Counted from the stretch's first letter, positions 26,343 to 34,856 are shown. The stretch is 64,000 nucleotides of DNA from Thermococcus eurythermalis (GCF_000769655.1 NZ_CP008887.1:310001-374000), one strand, 5' to 3'. Numbers and translations: made by a program. The notes: generated by a model not told the origin, from the sequence alone.

Positions 26343-27008
26343 ATGGAGCTGCAACTAAGGGGCAGGTTCTTTGAAATTGTTGTAAATCTGCCTGAAACTG
26401 GGGTAAATTGCAGGTATCCATTCAAAATTTCATTAAGAATGGGGGGAATTCAAGTTACTCCCCACCGAGGAGTTTCCGGAGATGTGTTTGGGCTATTTAG
26501 AGACCTTGTTAGGCTGAGCATCTGTCTCCTTGAGGAAGAAAACTGTGAGGAAGTTAAAGAGGATTCCTTCCTCTTCTGGAGGGACATTGCTATTGAGGCG
26601 GGCTTTTATAAAGCGGATGAAATTCCAATAGAGGACGTTGTTGCGGGAAAAATAAGGACATATTCAGCCAGCTTAATGCTCCAGGACTGCATCTTTTCCT
26701 TCAGGTCGGAGGAGGAGACTTTAAGAATACACTTCAAGTGTGGGGATTTCAATCTTGGCAGTGTAGATGTGCCAATTAAAGAGTTCGTTCTTGAAGTTCT
26801 CAAGCTCTCCAGAATGTTTTTGCGGTTTTTAGAGGGGAATTTAGACCATATAAATGAGCACTTAAAAAAGAAAGGGTGCAAATGGCCATTTACTATAACA
26901 AAAGGTGAATTGCTTGGATTGAAGAGAGATGTAGGATATCTCAAGGAACTCCTGCGTGGAAAATACTTGGAGGAAGTTGATATTGGGTCAATTGAGGAAA
27001 CTACCTAA
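26343..27008 (+). CDS. Putative immunity protein 2
   Basis: The 221-residue protein shares the family layout. It has an N-terminal beta region (MELQLRGRFFEIVVNLPE), a helix DVFGLFRDLVRLSICLLEEE, then VDVPIKEFVLEVLKLSRMFL and a C-terminal helix. It follows immunity protein 1 by only 4 bp with no toxin module between them, as if the intervening toxin had been lost. It is AT-rich compared with flanking housekeeping genes. It is probably expressed with the preceding gene. Confidence 0.5.
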   Translation: MELQLRGRFFEIVVNLPETGVNCRYPFKISLRMGGIQVTPHRGVSGDVFGLFRDLVRLSICLLEEENCEEVKEDSFLFWRDIAIEAGFYKADEIPIEDVVAGKIRTYSASLMLQDCIFSFRSEEETLRIHFKCGDFNLGSVDVPIKEFVLEVLKLSRMFLRFLEGNLDHINEHLKKKGCKWPFTITKGELLGLKRDVGYLKELLRGKYLEEVDIGSIEETT

Positions 27009-27019
27009 AATGAAAATGA

Positions 27020-27427
27020 AAGAGAACCGAGAGGAGCGGACTGCTCCATGCATTCCTCAGACACGTTTGGGGGTACGAGATGGAGAAGAAACCAGTTACC
27101 ACTTTCTGGCCGATGGGTCAGAAGATTGTCGTGAACGGTCAGGCGAAGCAGCTGCCTAAGGTATTCAGGGACGAGCGTGAACTCAGAGAGTTCCTTGATG
27201 AAGTACTGGAGAGGGCGCTTAAGAAAGAAAAGTACGCGAAGAAGTTCAAGGAGGGTAGTGTTACCTTAACTGTCGAACTCTCGGACGTTGGCATTTACAA
27301 GCAAGGCATAACATCAGTAGAGTTTGCATTCGAATACAAAAACGGTGTCTACTACCTGAAGACAGCATATCCTAAGAAGGGCTGGGCTGTTGAGACGTAT
27401 ATTCCTGGCAGGGGCGGCTGGCAGTGA
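27020..27427 (+). pseudogene. Orphan toxin C-terminal module without a start codon
   Basis: The frame is open from just after a TGA at 27017 and gives 135 residues. GLLHAFLRHVWGYEMEKKPV and TTFWPMGQKIVVNGQ align with the toxin-like module of the 24281 gene (GLIHGWLRHVHGYE, SFFPMGQEIVYYVNGQ). The end LKTAYPKKGWAVE matches LITFWPDSGSAVW. No ATG, GTG or TTG precedes the conserved His-Arg-His region; ATG 27080 would omit it. This is what an orphan module, usable only after recombination onto a full-length gene, should look like. Confidence 0.65.
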
Positions 27428-27437
27428 GGTGCTAGGA

Positions 27438-28089
27438 ATGTGGGTCACAATGAAGGGAAAGCACTTGGAGTTGCGGTATGAGATTGGGTACTTCGAGGAC
27501 GTAGAAGTGTGGAATCCCTTCCACCTTCTAATTTTTATTGACGGCCACATGCTAGTAGGATACGCGTTCAAAAAATACAACTGCAAGATAATGGGAGAGG
27601 GAGGGGATCCCTACAGTTTCTTCGGGGATATGTTAAACTGTTGTGATTTTATGCTTGACGATGAAGGGAAGTATTTGGAGGGGGAATTATATTGGTGATC
27701 TCAGAGAGGAGGCAAGGGAGCTTGGGTTTGTTGTTAAGGATTCGACGAAGCTTTACTGGTCGCATCTTGGGGCGGATTATTCGAGGGCGATTCTTGAGCT
27801 TGATGGTGAGCTTTTGAAAGTCCATTATTACAATGACTTGCTCAGTTACACCGACTGCCCCGAGTTTGAAGGCAAGCATAAGGGCACTGTTGTCGTTCCC
27901 TTCAATGAGTTCGTTGAAGATGTGCTAAAAATGGCCAGAGAGTACATTGAGAAGTGGTTCCCAGTAGATGTTAAAATCAGGTTTGATGTGGATGATGACT
28001 TCACTCCGGAGGATTATGAGCGGAGAAAAAAACGCATGAAAGAGTTCATTAAATACGTTGAAAAACTTTATCAGAAAAAGGCGAAATGA
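27438..28089 (+). pseudogene. Putative immunity protein 3, frameshifted
   Basis: ATG 27438 (GAGGTG upstream) opens MWVTMKGKHLELRYEIGYFE through LDDEGKYLEGELY. A one-base shift near 27685-27700 then leads into DLREEARELGFVVKDS and the family motif VPFNEFVEDVLKMAREYIEK. The two halves together match immunity protein 4 along its whole length. Two separate short proteins or a sequencing error are possible, but decay of an unused immunity gene is the simplest reading. Confidence 0.6.
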
Positions 28090-28212
28090 GACTGGCTTCA
28101 ATTCAGCTTTAGCTTTGAGGATGGGAAGTTCGTCCTGAAGACGGCGTATCCAGAGAAGGGTAGTGCTGTGTGGGAGTACAACAGATACCTCGGATGGAGG
28201 GTGAAAAAATGA
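28090..28212 (+). pseudogene. Remnant of a toxin module (last 40 residues)
   Basis: Directly after the immunity-3 stop, the frame reads DWLQFSFSFEDGKFVLKTAY, then PEKGSAVWEYNRYLGW and a TGA. It corresponds to the C-terminal end of the two larger toxin modules (LKTAYPKKG, PDSGSAVWVYKNGKW). The stop overlaps the ATG of the next immunity gene as ATGA, preserving the original toxin-immunity junction. Too short to function as a toxin. Confidence 0.6.
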
Positions 28213-28853
28213 TTGAGTATTTTGATTTGCGGGGAAGGCACGTGTTTGTAAGAGTCTGGACAGAGTACGTGCCTTCCCCAGACCCCTTCACTTTAGTTTT
28301 TATCATCGACAACAATATTATCACCGGAATATGCTGGAACGGAGAACTCGAAGGAGCTGAGGCTGACGTTTACAGGTTTTTTGAGAGTTTGTTAACTGCT
28401 TGTTATTACTTTTTACAGCTGGAACATCCACACGTTCAAAAGATAACCAAATACAGCAGGGAGGAGGCGGAGAAAGAGGGGTTTCAATTGAAAGATGAAA
28501 TCGTAGTGTATCAAGTGCCTGAAAGATCGAGCATTTACTACTTCTGCTCCACCAAGAACACAGTGAGAGTATACTACCACAATGAACTCCTTGAAGCCAC
28601 GAATTGCCCAGAATACAAGGGCAAGCACAAGGGTGTTGTTGAAGTTCCTCTCAAAGAGTTCGTTGAGGATGTTTTGAAAATCAGCAGGGAGTACTTGGAG
28701 AAGTACGCTTCAGTCATCGAGAAAATCAGGCTTGAGCACGGGGAAGAGCCAGATGATTATGGGTTCCTCCAAGAGTTTTATCGTGAAGTGAAGGAACTGT
28801 ACCATAAAAAATTCCAGTCTAGTCCATATAGCCATAGGTATCCTCAAGACTAA
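28209..28853 (+). CDS. Putative immunity protein 4 (intact)
   Basis: The 214-residue protein is the best-preserved member of the island's immunity-like family. It has an N-terminal beta region (FTLVFIIDNNIITGICW), a helix VYRFFESLLTACYYFLQLE, the segment TNCPEYKGKHKGVVEVPLKE, then EFVEDVLKISREYLEKY and a helical tail. It is closest to immunity 3 (TDCPEFEGKHKGTVVVPFNE). It follows a toxin remnant with a 4-bp overlap. Its binding partner would be the cognate C-terminal toxin; this is inferred from position only. Confidence 0.55.
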   Translation: MIEYFDLRGRHVFVRVWTEYVPSPDPFTLVFIIDNNIITGICWNGELEGAEADVYRFFESLLTACYYFLQLEHPHVQKITKYSREEAEKEGFQLKDEIVVYQVPERSSIYYFCSTKNTVRVYYHNELLEATNCPEYKGKHKGVVEVPLKEFVEDVLKISREYLEKYASVIEKIRLEHGEEPDDYGFLQEFYREVKELYHKKFQSSPYSHRYPQD

Positions 28854-28891
28854 CAAAACAGTATTGCTATAGAATCTGGAGGATGAGAGAT

Positions 28892-29048
28892 ATGAAGGAA
28901 AATAACCCCTAGGGGAAAGCATATCTCACTGAAAAGTACTTCAAAAAAGCTTTGGATTCAGTTCTTCTTTATTATTGACGGCAATCTAACCACTGGAACA
29001 TGCTGGATTAAAGAAAAGCTATATCCAATCAAGGAAACCAGTTGCTGA
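28892..29048 (+). pseudogene. Remnant of a fifth immunity gene
   Basis: GGAGGATGAGAT precedes ATG 28892, but the frame stops after six codons. In another frame the sequence GKHISLKSTSKKLW then FFFIIDGNLTTGTCWIKEKL matches the N-terminal part of immunity protein 4 (FTLVFIIDNNIITGICW). It ends at TGA 29046-29048 without the C-terminal half. It was evidently truncated and frameshifted. The remaining sequence up to 29111 shows nothing else. Confidence 0.5.
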
Positions 29049-29111
29049 AGAGCGCGCGGTTGACTGTCTGGCCCCATATACCACACAATAAAAAAATTTG
29101 AAAACAAAAAG

Positions 29112-30029
29112 CTACTGAACCATCTTTAGGAAGATTTCTTCTAAGCTTGGTTCTTTGACTTGCATGGTGAGTATCTTCGCCCCCTGACCTGCAACAAAGT
29201 CGTGAATCTCCTCCCTAACGTCCCTCGACGCAACGACACGGTACTTGTTCTCCCCAAGCGGGGCAACGCTCCACTCCACGGAACCCCAGTCCACCGGTTT
29301 GTTCGTCTCAATGATGATGGTGTAACCTGCCTTCCTCAGGAACTCGCGCTTGATGTTCTCGATACTATCCTTCAAGCGGAGTTTACCCTTGACAATCACC
29401 CCAACCGTGTCGCAAACCTCCTCCACGTGCGCGAGAATGTGGCTGGAGAAGAACACCGTCTTCCCAGCCTTCCTCTGCTCCCTGATAATCTCCTTGAACT
29501 CGGCTATTCCTTTCGGATCCAGCCCGGTCATCGGCTCGTCAAGAATGAGAAGCTCCGGGTCGTTGATGAGCGCCTGGGCAAGGAGAAGCCTCTGACGCAT
29601 TCCCTTGGAGAACTTACCGACCTTCCTGTTCCTGACCTCCTTCAAACCAACCAGGTCGAGGAGTTCACCTATGCGCTTCTCCTTCTCGGCCCTGGGAATC
29701 CCGAAGGCGTCGGCAATAACGTCAAGAGTCTGCTCGGGAGTTAGAAAATCCCAGAGCGTGGCGTGCTCCGGCATGTAACCGACCCTCGCTTTAGCCTTGA
29801 CGAGCCTGCCCTCATCAAACCTGCCGTCCCTGAAGACTTCCTCGCCAAACAATTCAATCCTCCCCTCCTGAGGGAAGATGAGGCCGAGGGTGCTGAGAAT
29901 CGTCGTGCTCTTCCCGGCACCGTTGGGTCCAAGGAAGCCGTAAACTTGACCTGGCTTAACCTCAAGGTTAAGACCGTCCAAAGCCCTAACGTCCTTATAG
30001 ACCTTGACAAGGTTCTCAACCCTCAACAT
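29112..30029 (-). CDS. ABC transporter ATP-binding protein (ABC-2 type)
   Basis: About 305 residues with Walker A GPNGAGKST, a signature variant FSKGMRQRLLLAQAL, Walker B LLILDEPMTGLDP and the H-loop FFSSHILAHVEE. The C-terminal domain of about 80 residues is typical of ATPases serving ABC-2 exporters. ATG 30029 fits GAGGTGA better than GTG 30038. It is last in a minus-strand operon with two permeases and a second ATPase; substrate unknown. Confidence 0.88.
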   Translation of the reverse strand: MLRVENLVKVYKDVRALDGLNLEVKPGQVYGFLGPNGAGKSTTILSTLGLIFPQEGRIELFGEEVFRDGRFDEGRLVKAKARVGYMPEHATLWDFLTPEQTLDVIADAFGIPRAEKEKRIGELLDLVGLKEVRNRKVGKFSKGMRQRLLLAQALINDPELLILDEPMTGLDPKGIAEFKEIIREQRKAGKTVFFSSHILAHVEEVCDTVGVIVKGKLRLKDSIENIKREFLRKAGYTIIIETNKPVDWGSVEWSVAPLGENKYRVVASRDVREEIHDFVAGQGAKILTMQVKEPSLEEIFLKMVQ

Positions 30030-30034
30030 CGCCC

Positions 30035-30955
30035 TCACCTCAAGTCCATTCTTCTGAACCTGAAGAGGGTAAGTCCCAGGTAAACCGGGACAAGGCCAGC
30101 CATCAAGGCCGTTTGAGCGGGATTGTCAGCTATGGCTCTCTTGACCCCGATATACTCAACCGTATACGTGCCGTCGTCGTTGAAGGTGGTCCTGTCTATG
30201 TCCGTGAACACGTCGAGCATGAGAACCTGGGGGGCGTAGAAGAGGTACCGCAGGTGGTACTCCCGATAAAGCTCGTCCAGGCGCTCGCGGTAGGCCATTT
30301 TCTCCCCCTGCGAAAGCTTGTCGAAGTCCTTCCAGTCCTCAATTCCGAACTCCTCCTTCGCCTTATCCTCCGCGAAGCCGTCCACCACCTGGGGCATGAC
30401 GAGCCCTGTAACGAAGAACATAACAAGGGCCAGCCCCAAGGCGGTGTTGGAGGAGCGGATAAGGGTAGAAATCAGCAGGCCGAGAGCCAACAGCTGGAGC
30501 ATGGCAAGGAGGATTAGCAGGTTCGAGAGGATTAAATCCCCCACGAGGGAAGCCGTGAGGGAGAGGCCGTAGTACTTCGTTATCGCGAAGGAGAGCAGAG
30601 TAGCAAAGACCATCGCCACGACTATGCTGACCGTCTGGCCGAGGAACTTGCCGAGCAGGTATGAAACCCTCCCCAGTGGCTTGCTGAGTGACACCCTCAC
30701 CGTTCCGTCCTCAAGGTCCGAGTTCACGGCAGTTGCCCCCGCCATGAGGGCGTAGAGGCCGATGAAGAGGAACGCACTGACCGCTATGTAACCCACGACG
30801 CTCGTGACGAGCACTTCCTGCGGGTTCGTGGCACCTTCAAGGTTGTCCCGCACTTCCCTGAAGGCCATGGCGTAGATTAGCAGAATCAAAACCAGTATCA
30901 GCCAGAACTTCTTCGTCCTTAGACTTTTCTTCAGCTCAAGCTCGAACCCCCACAT
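30035..30955 (-). CDS. ABC-2 family transporter permease
   Basis: The 306-residue protein has an N-terminal amphipathic region (ELELKKSLRTKKFWLI), about six membrane segments and a soluble loop (residues about 205-255). Motifs such as NSDLEDGTVRVSLSKPLGR are typical of ABC-2 permeases (Gldf/NatB-like). It probably pairs with the ATPase whose gene follows. It begins 4 bp after a related permease. Confidence 0.82.
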   Translation of the reverse strand: MWGFELELKKSLRTKKFWLILVLILLIYAMAFREVRDNLEGATNPQEVLVTSVVGYIAVSAFLFIGLYALMAGATAVNSDLEDGTVRVSLSKPLGRVSYLLGKFLGQTVSIVVAMVFATLLSFAITKYYGLSLTASLVGDLILSNLLILLAMLQLLALGLLISTLIRSSNTALGLALVMFFVTGLVMPQVVDGFAEDKAKEEFGIEDWKDFDKLSQGEKMAYRERLDELYREYHLRYLFYAPQVLMLDVFTDIDRTTFNDDGTYTVEYIGVKRAIADNPAQTALMAGLVPVYLGLTLFRFRRMDLR

Positions 30956-30959
30956 TCTA

Positions 30960-32003
30960 TCACCTCAGGTCGGCTTTTCTGAATGCGAGCCACGAGATGG
31001 TTAAGTAGACAAGCGTCGGGACGACCAGCATAGCCAGATTGCCAGGATAGCTTAGAACCTCCGATACCGATTTGGGCGGAAGGCCCCTACTCGGAGAGAC
31101 GGCCATCGCAAGCACGGTGTAGTGCAGGTTAGGACTCGGCACGGGGAGGGAGTTTTTGGCCAGAGCATCGTGGAAGGAATCCCCTACCGAAGTTGAGGCC
31201 GCGGTGATGGAGATTGGAACGGCGAAGCCCAGCAGGAAGGCCAGAACCAGCGAGGAGAAAAGCGCCTTCCTGCCCCTCATGAAGACCGAGAGCAAATAGC
31301 CGAGGGCCAGGTACTGGACGAGCGAGAGAAATAGTAGAAAGCCAAAGGCAAGACCAAGTTCGAGGGTTCTATCCGAAGGGGAGCCAAGACGCATGGCGTA
31401 GGCAACGATGAAAGCGACGTAGAGACTAGCGCCAATCAACACCGCCAGAAGGTCGCTCAGGAGCGTCCCGAGGAAAAAGTCCCTCCTCCTCAACGGCTTG
31501 CTCAGCAGAACTCTAACAGTGCCGTTCTCGATGGCCGAGCCTATCGAGACCGCACCAAGGGGAATAACAACGAAGGGCAGGAACACGCCACCCAAAGTCG
31601 AAATTAAGGCGTTCAAAACGCCGGTAGGGCCGTAAAGGGAGTGGTACTTATCGAGGGTAGCCTTGTTTAAGAAGGCCATCAAGACCGTCAGGGCGACGAA
31701 AGCCATGAAGCGTTTGCTCTGAAGGCTCAGCCCGAGGAAAACGCCGTAGAGCCCGCGTGGAGAGAAGGAAAAACGGGGGGCCGAGAACGATTCAGAAGCC
31801 CTCAGCTCCCTCCTCCGGAAGGCCTCCATTCCCGCGAGCTCCACGTTCCCCCGCTTGGCAAAATCCTCAACGGCCTTGCTTATACTGCCAACCGCCGAGA
31901 GTGTAAAGTTGAAACCGAGGCTTACAAAGAGAAACGCCAGGAATACAATAGCAACCCTTTTCTTTTCGTGCCTGAGCTTTCTAAGGGTTACTTTTAACTT
32001 CAT
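30960..32003 (-). CDS. ABC-2 family transporter permease
   Basis: About 347 residues with six or seven membrane segments and the ABC-2 pattern SAIENGTVRVLLSKPLRRRD, which mirrors GTVRVSLSKPLGR of the neighbouring permease. An N-terminal helix is followed by an extracellular loop before the core. The start overlaps the end of the MacB-type ATPase gene by about 23 bp; GTG 32012 is an alternative. The two permeases may form a heterodimer. Confidence 0.8.
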   Translation of the reverse strand: MKLKVTLRKLRHEKKRVAIVFLAFLFVSLGFNFTLSAVGSISKAVEDFAKRGNVELAGMEAFRRRELRASESFSAPRFSFSPRGLYGVFLGLSLQSKRFMAFVALTVLMAFLNKATLDKYHSLYGPTGVLNALISTLGGVFLPFVVIPLGAVSIGSAIENGTVRVLLSKPLRRRDFFLGTLLSDLLAVLIGASLYVAFIVAYAMRLGSPSDRTLELGLAFGFLLFLSLVQYLALGYLLSVFMRGRKALFSSLVLAFLLGFAVPISITAASTSVGDSFHDALAKNSLPVPSPNLHYTVLAMAVSPSRGLPPKSVSEVLSYPGNLAMLVVPTLVYLTISWLAFRKADLR

Positions 32004-32652
32004 GAACCTCACCGTCCCTGAGGATTATTAAAACGTCGGCGAACTCGAAAAACTCCCTCTCGTGAGTTGAAGCTATAACAGTAACGCCCTCTTTCTCGTT
32101 TATTTCCCTCAGCAGACGCCAGATTCTCATCTTGTTCTCCCAGTCTAAATTGGCAGTCGGCTCATCCGCAAAGAGGTATCTCGGCTTATTAGCTAAAGCC
32201 CTCGCGATTGCAATCCTCTGCATTTCTCCACCGCTCATGTGTTCGGGCAGTTTGTCCGCTAAGTGCTCCGCGTTGACCAGCTTCAACAGCTCCCTAGCTC
32301 TCTCTTCAGGATTTTTAATCTTCTTGGAGTATTTCATCGGAAGCAAAACGTTCTCCAGTCCCGTCAGGTACGGCACCAGGTAGAAGAACTGAAAGATTAT
32401 CCCGAAGTTCTCCAGGCGATAGCGCCTAAGCTCCTTTTCCTTCATTTCCGTGATGTCCCTTCCATCAATGAGAACCCTGCCTTTGGTGGGCTTGTCAATG
32501 CCCGTCAGGATGTTGAGCAAAGTCGTTTTCCCGCTCCCAGAAGCCCCCGCTATAATGTAGAACTTCCCGTCCTCAAAGGTCAGGTTTATGCCCCGGAGTG
32601 CCCTAACTTTTCCGAATTCGTAAACCTTTTCGATATTATGAGCCTCAATCAT
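31981..32652 (-). CDS. ABC transporter ATP-binding protein (MacB/LolD type)
   Basis: About 223 residues with Walker A GASGSGKTT, a Q-loop GIIFQFFYLVPYLTGLENV, signature MSGGEMQRIAIARAL, Walker B YLFADEPTANLD and H-loop ASTHER. This class usually works with MacB-type or FtsX-type permeases, yet here the following permeases are ABC-2 type. The same operon therefore carries two different ATPases. ATG 32652 follows GGTGAT. Confidence 0.88.
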   Translation of the reverse strand: MIEAHNIEKVYEFGKVRALRGINLTFEDGKFYIIAGASGSGKTTLLNILTGIDKPTKGRVLIDGRDITEMKEKELRRYRLENFGIIFQFFYLVPYLTGLENVLLPMKYSKKIKNPEERARELLKLVNAEHLADKLPEHMSGGEMQRIAIARALANKPRYLFADEPTANLDWENKMRIWRLLREINEKEGVTVIASTHEREFFEFADVLIILRDGEVHEVKSNP

Positions 32653-32662
32653 TTTTATCACC

Positions 32663-32806
32663 TTAGACGTGACTGAGAGTGCCCCCCATCACCGCAACCT
32701 GGATTAGAAGGCCTATCAGGTAGCTGACCACGTCCCAGCGGTAACTGAAAAAGACCTCCCTCTGAATGTTGAAGAACTCGCGGACTATTCCAACACCGTC
32801 CCTCAT
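32663..32806 (-). CDS. 47-residue ABC permease-like small protein or remnant
   Basis: GGTGGGA precedes ATG 32806, giving 47 residues: VREFFNIQREVFFSYRWDVV followed by the hydrophobic YLIGLLIQVAVMGG. This resembles the start of an ABC-2 permease (amphipathic helix plus first membrane segment). The stop lies 11 bp before the ATPase start, so it heads the ABC operon. It may be a truncated permease gene or a genuine small membrane subunit. Confidence 0.45.
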   Translation of the reverse strand: MRDGVGIVREFFNIQREVFFSYRWDVVSYLIGLLIQVAVMGGTLSHV

Positions 32807-32860
32807 TCCCACCAGAAGAAGTCAGCAGAAAGAACTTAAAAGAATATCGGAGGTATAGGC

Positions 32861-33535
32861 TCACTTGTTCATCATCAGCCTTATCCTCTCGGCGGCGTCC
32901 TTGGCCTTGTCCGAGATGTTGCTGAGGGTCCTCGCGATGTTGAGGATACACAGACCGGTTCCCCAGTCAAGCCTGTCCGAGTTCTCGAAGACGAGCCTCA
33001 TCAGCTTCGTGTCGAGGCCGTCGATTTTGCTCTCAACCTCCTCAATGGCGCGAATCAGTTCATATTCCCTCGCTATTTCCTGTTCTGCAAAACCGCTCTC
33101 TATCACCCTGTCCATCTGCACTATGGCCTCGTAAACGAGCTTCGCCGCCTTGATGCTCTCAGTACCCATCTGGAGGACTACATCTTTTATTTCTTCGGGA
33201 ATACCGCAGGGGCTCTTGACGAGGAGCCACTTGGCCGTGTCCTCGGCAGAATCGGCGACCTTGTCCTGCATGTGGAGGTATATGAGGACGTCCTCCCTAG
33301 CGACGGCCATCATGAGCTTTGAGCTCAAGGTGTCGCGGATTTCCTCCTTTATCCTGTCGGCGACGTCCTCAAGCCTGTCCACCTCGACGGCAAGCCTCTC
33401 CATCTCCTCCGTTTTCCCGTCGTGCCAGGCCTGGAGGGCCTTCTCAAGAGTTTCAACCGTCTGAATGACCACTTCCGCGTGCTTTATCAGGGGCTTGAAC
33501 GGGCTCTTTGCGAAGAGCTTAGTCCACACCTGCAT
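32861..33535 (-). CDS. DUF47/PhoU-like regulator of phosphate uptake
   Basis: The 224-residue helical protein has the paired PhoU-like patterns EVDRLEDVADRIKEEI and MQDKVADSAEDTAKWL, with acidic residues able to bind metal. It begins 4 bp after the Pit permease gene. In many prokaryotes Pit and a DUF47 protein form an operon in which the latter modulates transport. Distinct from the paralog at 3927. Confidence 0.9.
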   Translation of the reverse strand: MQVWTKLFAKSPFKPLIKHAEVVIQTVETLEKALQAWHDGKTEEMERLAVEVDRLEDVADRIKEEIRDTLSSKLMMAVAREDVLIYLHMQDKVADSAEDTAKWLLVKSPCGIPEEIKDVVLQMGTESIKAAKLVYEAIVQMDRVIESGFAEQEIAREYELIRAIEEVESKIDGLDTKLMRLVFENSDRLDWGTGLCILNIARTLSNISDKAKDAAERIRLMMNK

Positions 33536-33539
33536 GGTA

Positions 33540-34751
33540 TCACCCCACGATCATCAGGAGTTTGAAAATGGCCGCGCTTATCAGCCCAGCGACCGGGACG
33601 GTAACGAACCAGGAAATTATTATGTCCCTAACGATGTCTTTATTTATTGCCTTTACTCCCCTCGCAAGGCCTATTCCTATGACAGCTCCAACGACGGTGT
33701 GCGTCGTCGAAATCGGCATTCCGAGCCAGCTCGCGATGAGGACGACGGTTGCCGCTGAAAAATCTATAGTGAAGCCGCGGGTGTTCGTCAGTTCTGTTAT
33801 CTTCTTGCCAACGGTCTCCATGACGCGGTAGCCGTATGTGGCGACGCCGACCGCTATGCCGAGACCACCGAGGGCCAAAATCCACCTCGGCACGGGCACC
33901 TTCATTCCGGCCAGCCCCATCGTGGCAACGGCGTAAACGGCCGCAACAGGGCCGATGGCGTTTGCGACGTCGTTGGCACCGTGCGCGAGGGCAACGTAGG
34001 CGGAGGTAATCACCTGTGCTTTCCTGAATATTGCCTCGACGCCAATGAACGGGTCACTGCTCGGGAAGCGGAGCCTTATCAGAAGGTAGGTCATTGCAAA
34101 CACGACTACTCCCAGAGGAATGCCATACAGCAGAACTCCGGTCTTGAGGTCGTTTCCATGGAGAACCTTAAGATAGAACATAGTTCCGATCACGACAAAC
34201 GCCATACCAATCCAGAAAGGCGACCATATCCGAGCACTCCTAACGGGGTCTCTCGTCTCGAAGATGCTCTTCGTGAACATCTTGAATATTAAATATGCCA
34301 TTACGGCACCGACTATGGGCGAGAGAATCCAGCTGAGGACGACCTGGCCCATTTTGCCCCAGTTGACTATCTCAGTACCGGCGTAAACTATTCCATAGCC
34401 TGCTATTCCGCCTATGATGGAGTGTGTTGTCGAGACGGGCAGGCCAAACTTGGTGGCTATGATGAGCCAGATGGTCGCGGCCAGGAGCGCTGCCACGGAG
34501 CCATATATGAGGACGTTCGGGTCAGTTATCATAGACGGGTCGAGGATGCCCTTCCTAACCGTCTCGGTAACGCTCTTTCCAAAGAAATAGGCGCCAGCGA
34601 ACTCAAGGACGCCGGCTATCACAACAGCCTGCTTCGGGGTTATAGCCTTTGCACCCACGGCCGTGCTCATCGAGTTAGCGGCGTCGTTCGCACCTATCGC
34701 CCAGGCCATCGCGAATCCAAGGGCAATCGTTATCAGCAACCAAGGGTCCAT
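33540..34751 (-). CDS. pit: Inorganic phosphate transporter, PiT family
   Basis: About 403 residues with some ten membrane segments and the two PiT signatures: AIGANDAANSMSTAVGAKAI near the N terminus and AHGANDVANAIGPVAAV in the second half. VSTTHSIIGG and ISTTHTVVGA are the duplicated loop motifs. It carries phosphate with a cation. It is transcribed with the PhoU-like gene. ATG 34751 fits GGTGAT better than TTG 34754. Confidence 0.93.
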   Translation of the reverse strand: MDPWLLITIALGFAMAWAIGANDAANSMSTAVGAKAITPKQAVVIAGVLEFAGAYFFGKSVTETVRKGILDPSMITDPNVLIYGSVAALLAATIWLIIATKFGLPVSTTHSIIGGIAGYGIVYAGTEIVNWGKMGQVVLSWILSPIVGAVMAYLIFKMFTKSIFETRDPVRSARIWSPFWIGMAFVVIGTMFYLKVLHGNDLKTGVLLYGIPLGVVVFAMTYLLIRLRFPSSDPFIGVEAIFRKAQVITSAYVALAHGANDVANAIGPVAAVYAVATMGLAGMKVPVPRWILALGGLGIAVGVATYGYRVMETVGKKITELTNTRGFTIDFSAATVVLIASWLGMPISTTHTVVGAVIGIGLARGVKAINKDIVRDIIISWFVTVPVAGLISAAIFKLLMIVG

Positions 34752-34856
34752 CAATCACCACCGGACTGGGCTGAGCACCCTACAATAAATATCTTGCCGC
34801 AGTAGAATATAGCCAGCTAAAGGTCTCTATATAGATGCAAATAGAAAAGAGAGAAG

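Noticed and set aside
32658-32951. 97-codon minus-strand frame over the ABC operon leader
   Set aside because: Its composition is that of a shadow frame (many Gln, Arg and Gly). A different frame in the same place gives the permease-like 47-residue product, and it overlaps the start of the downstream transcript.
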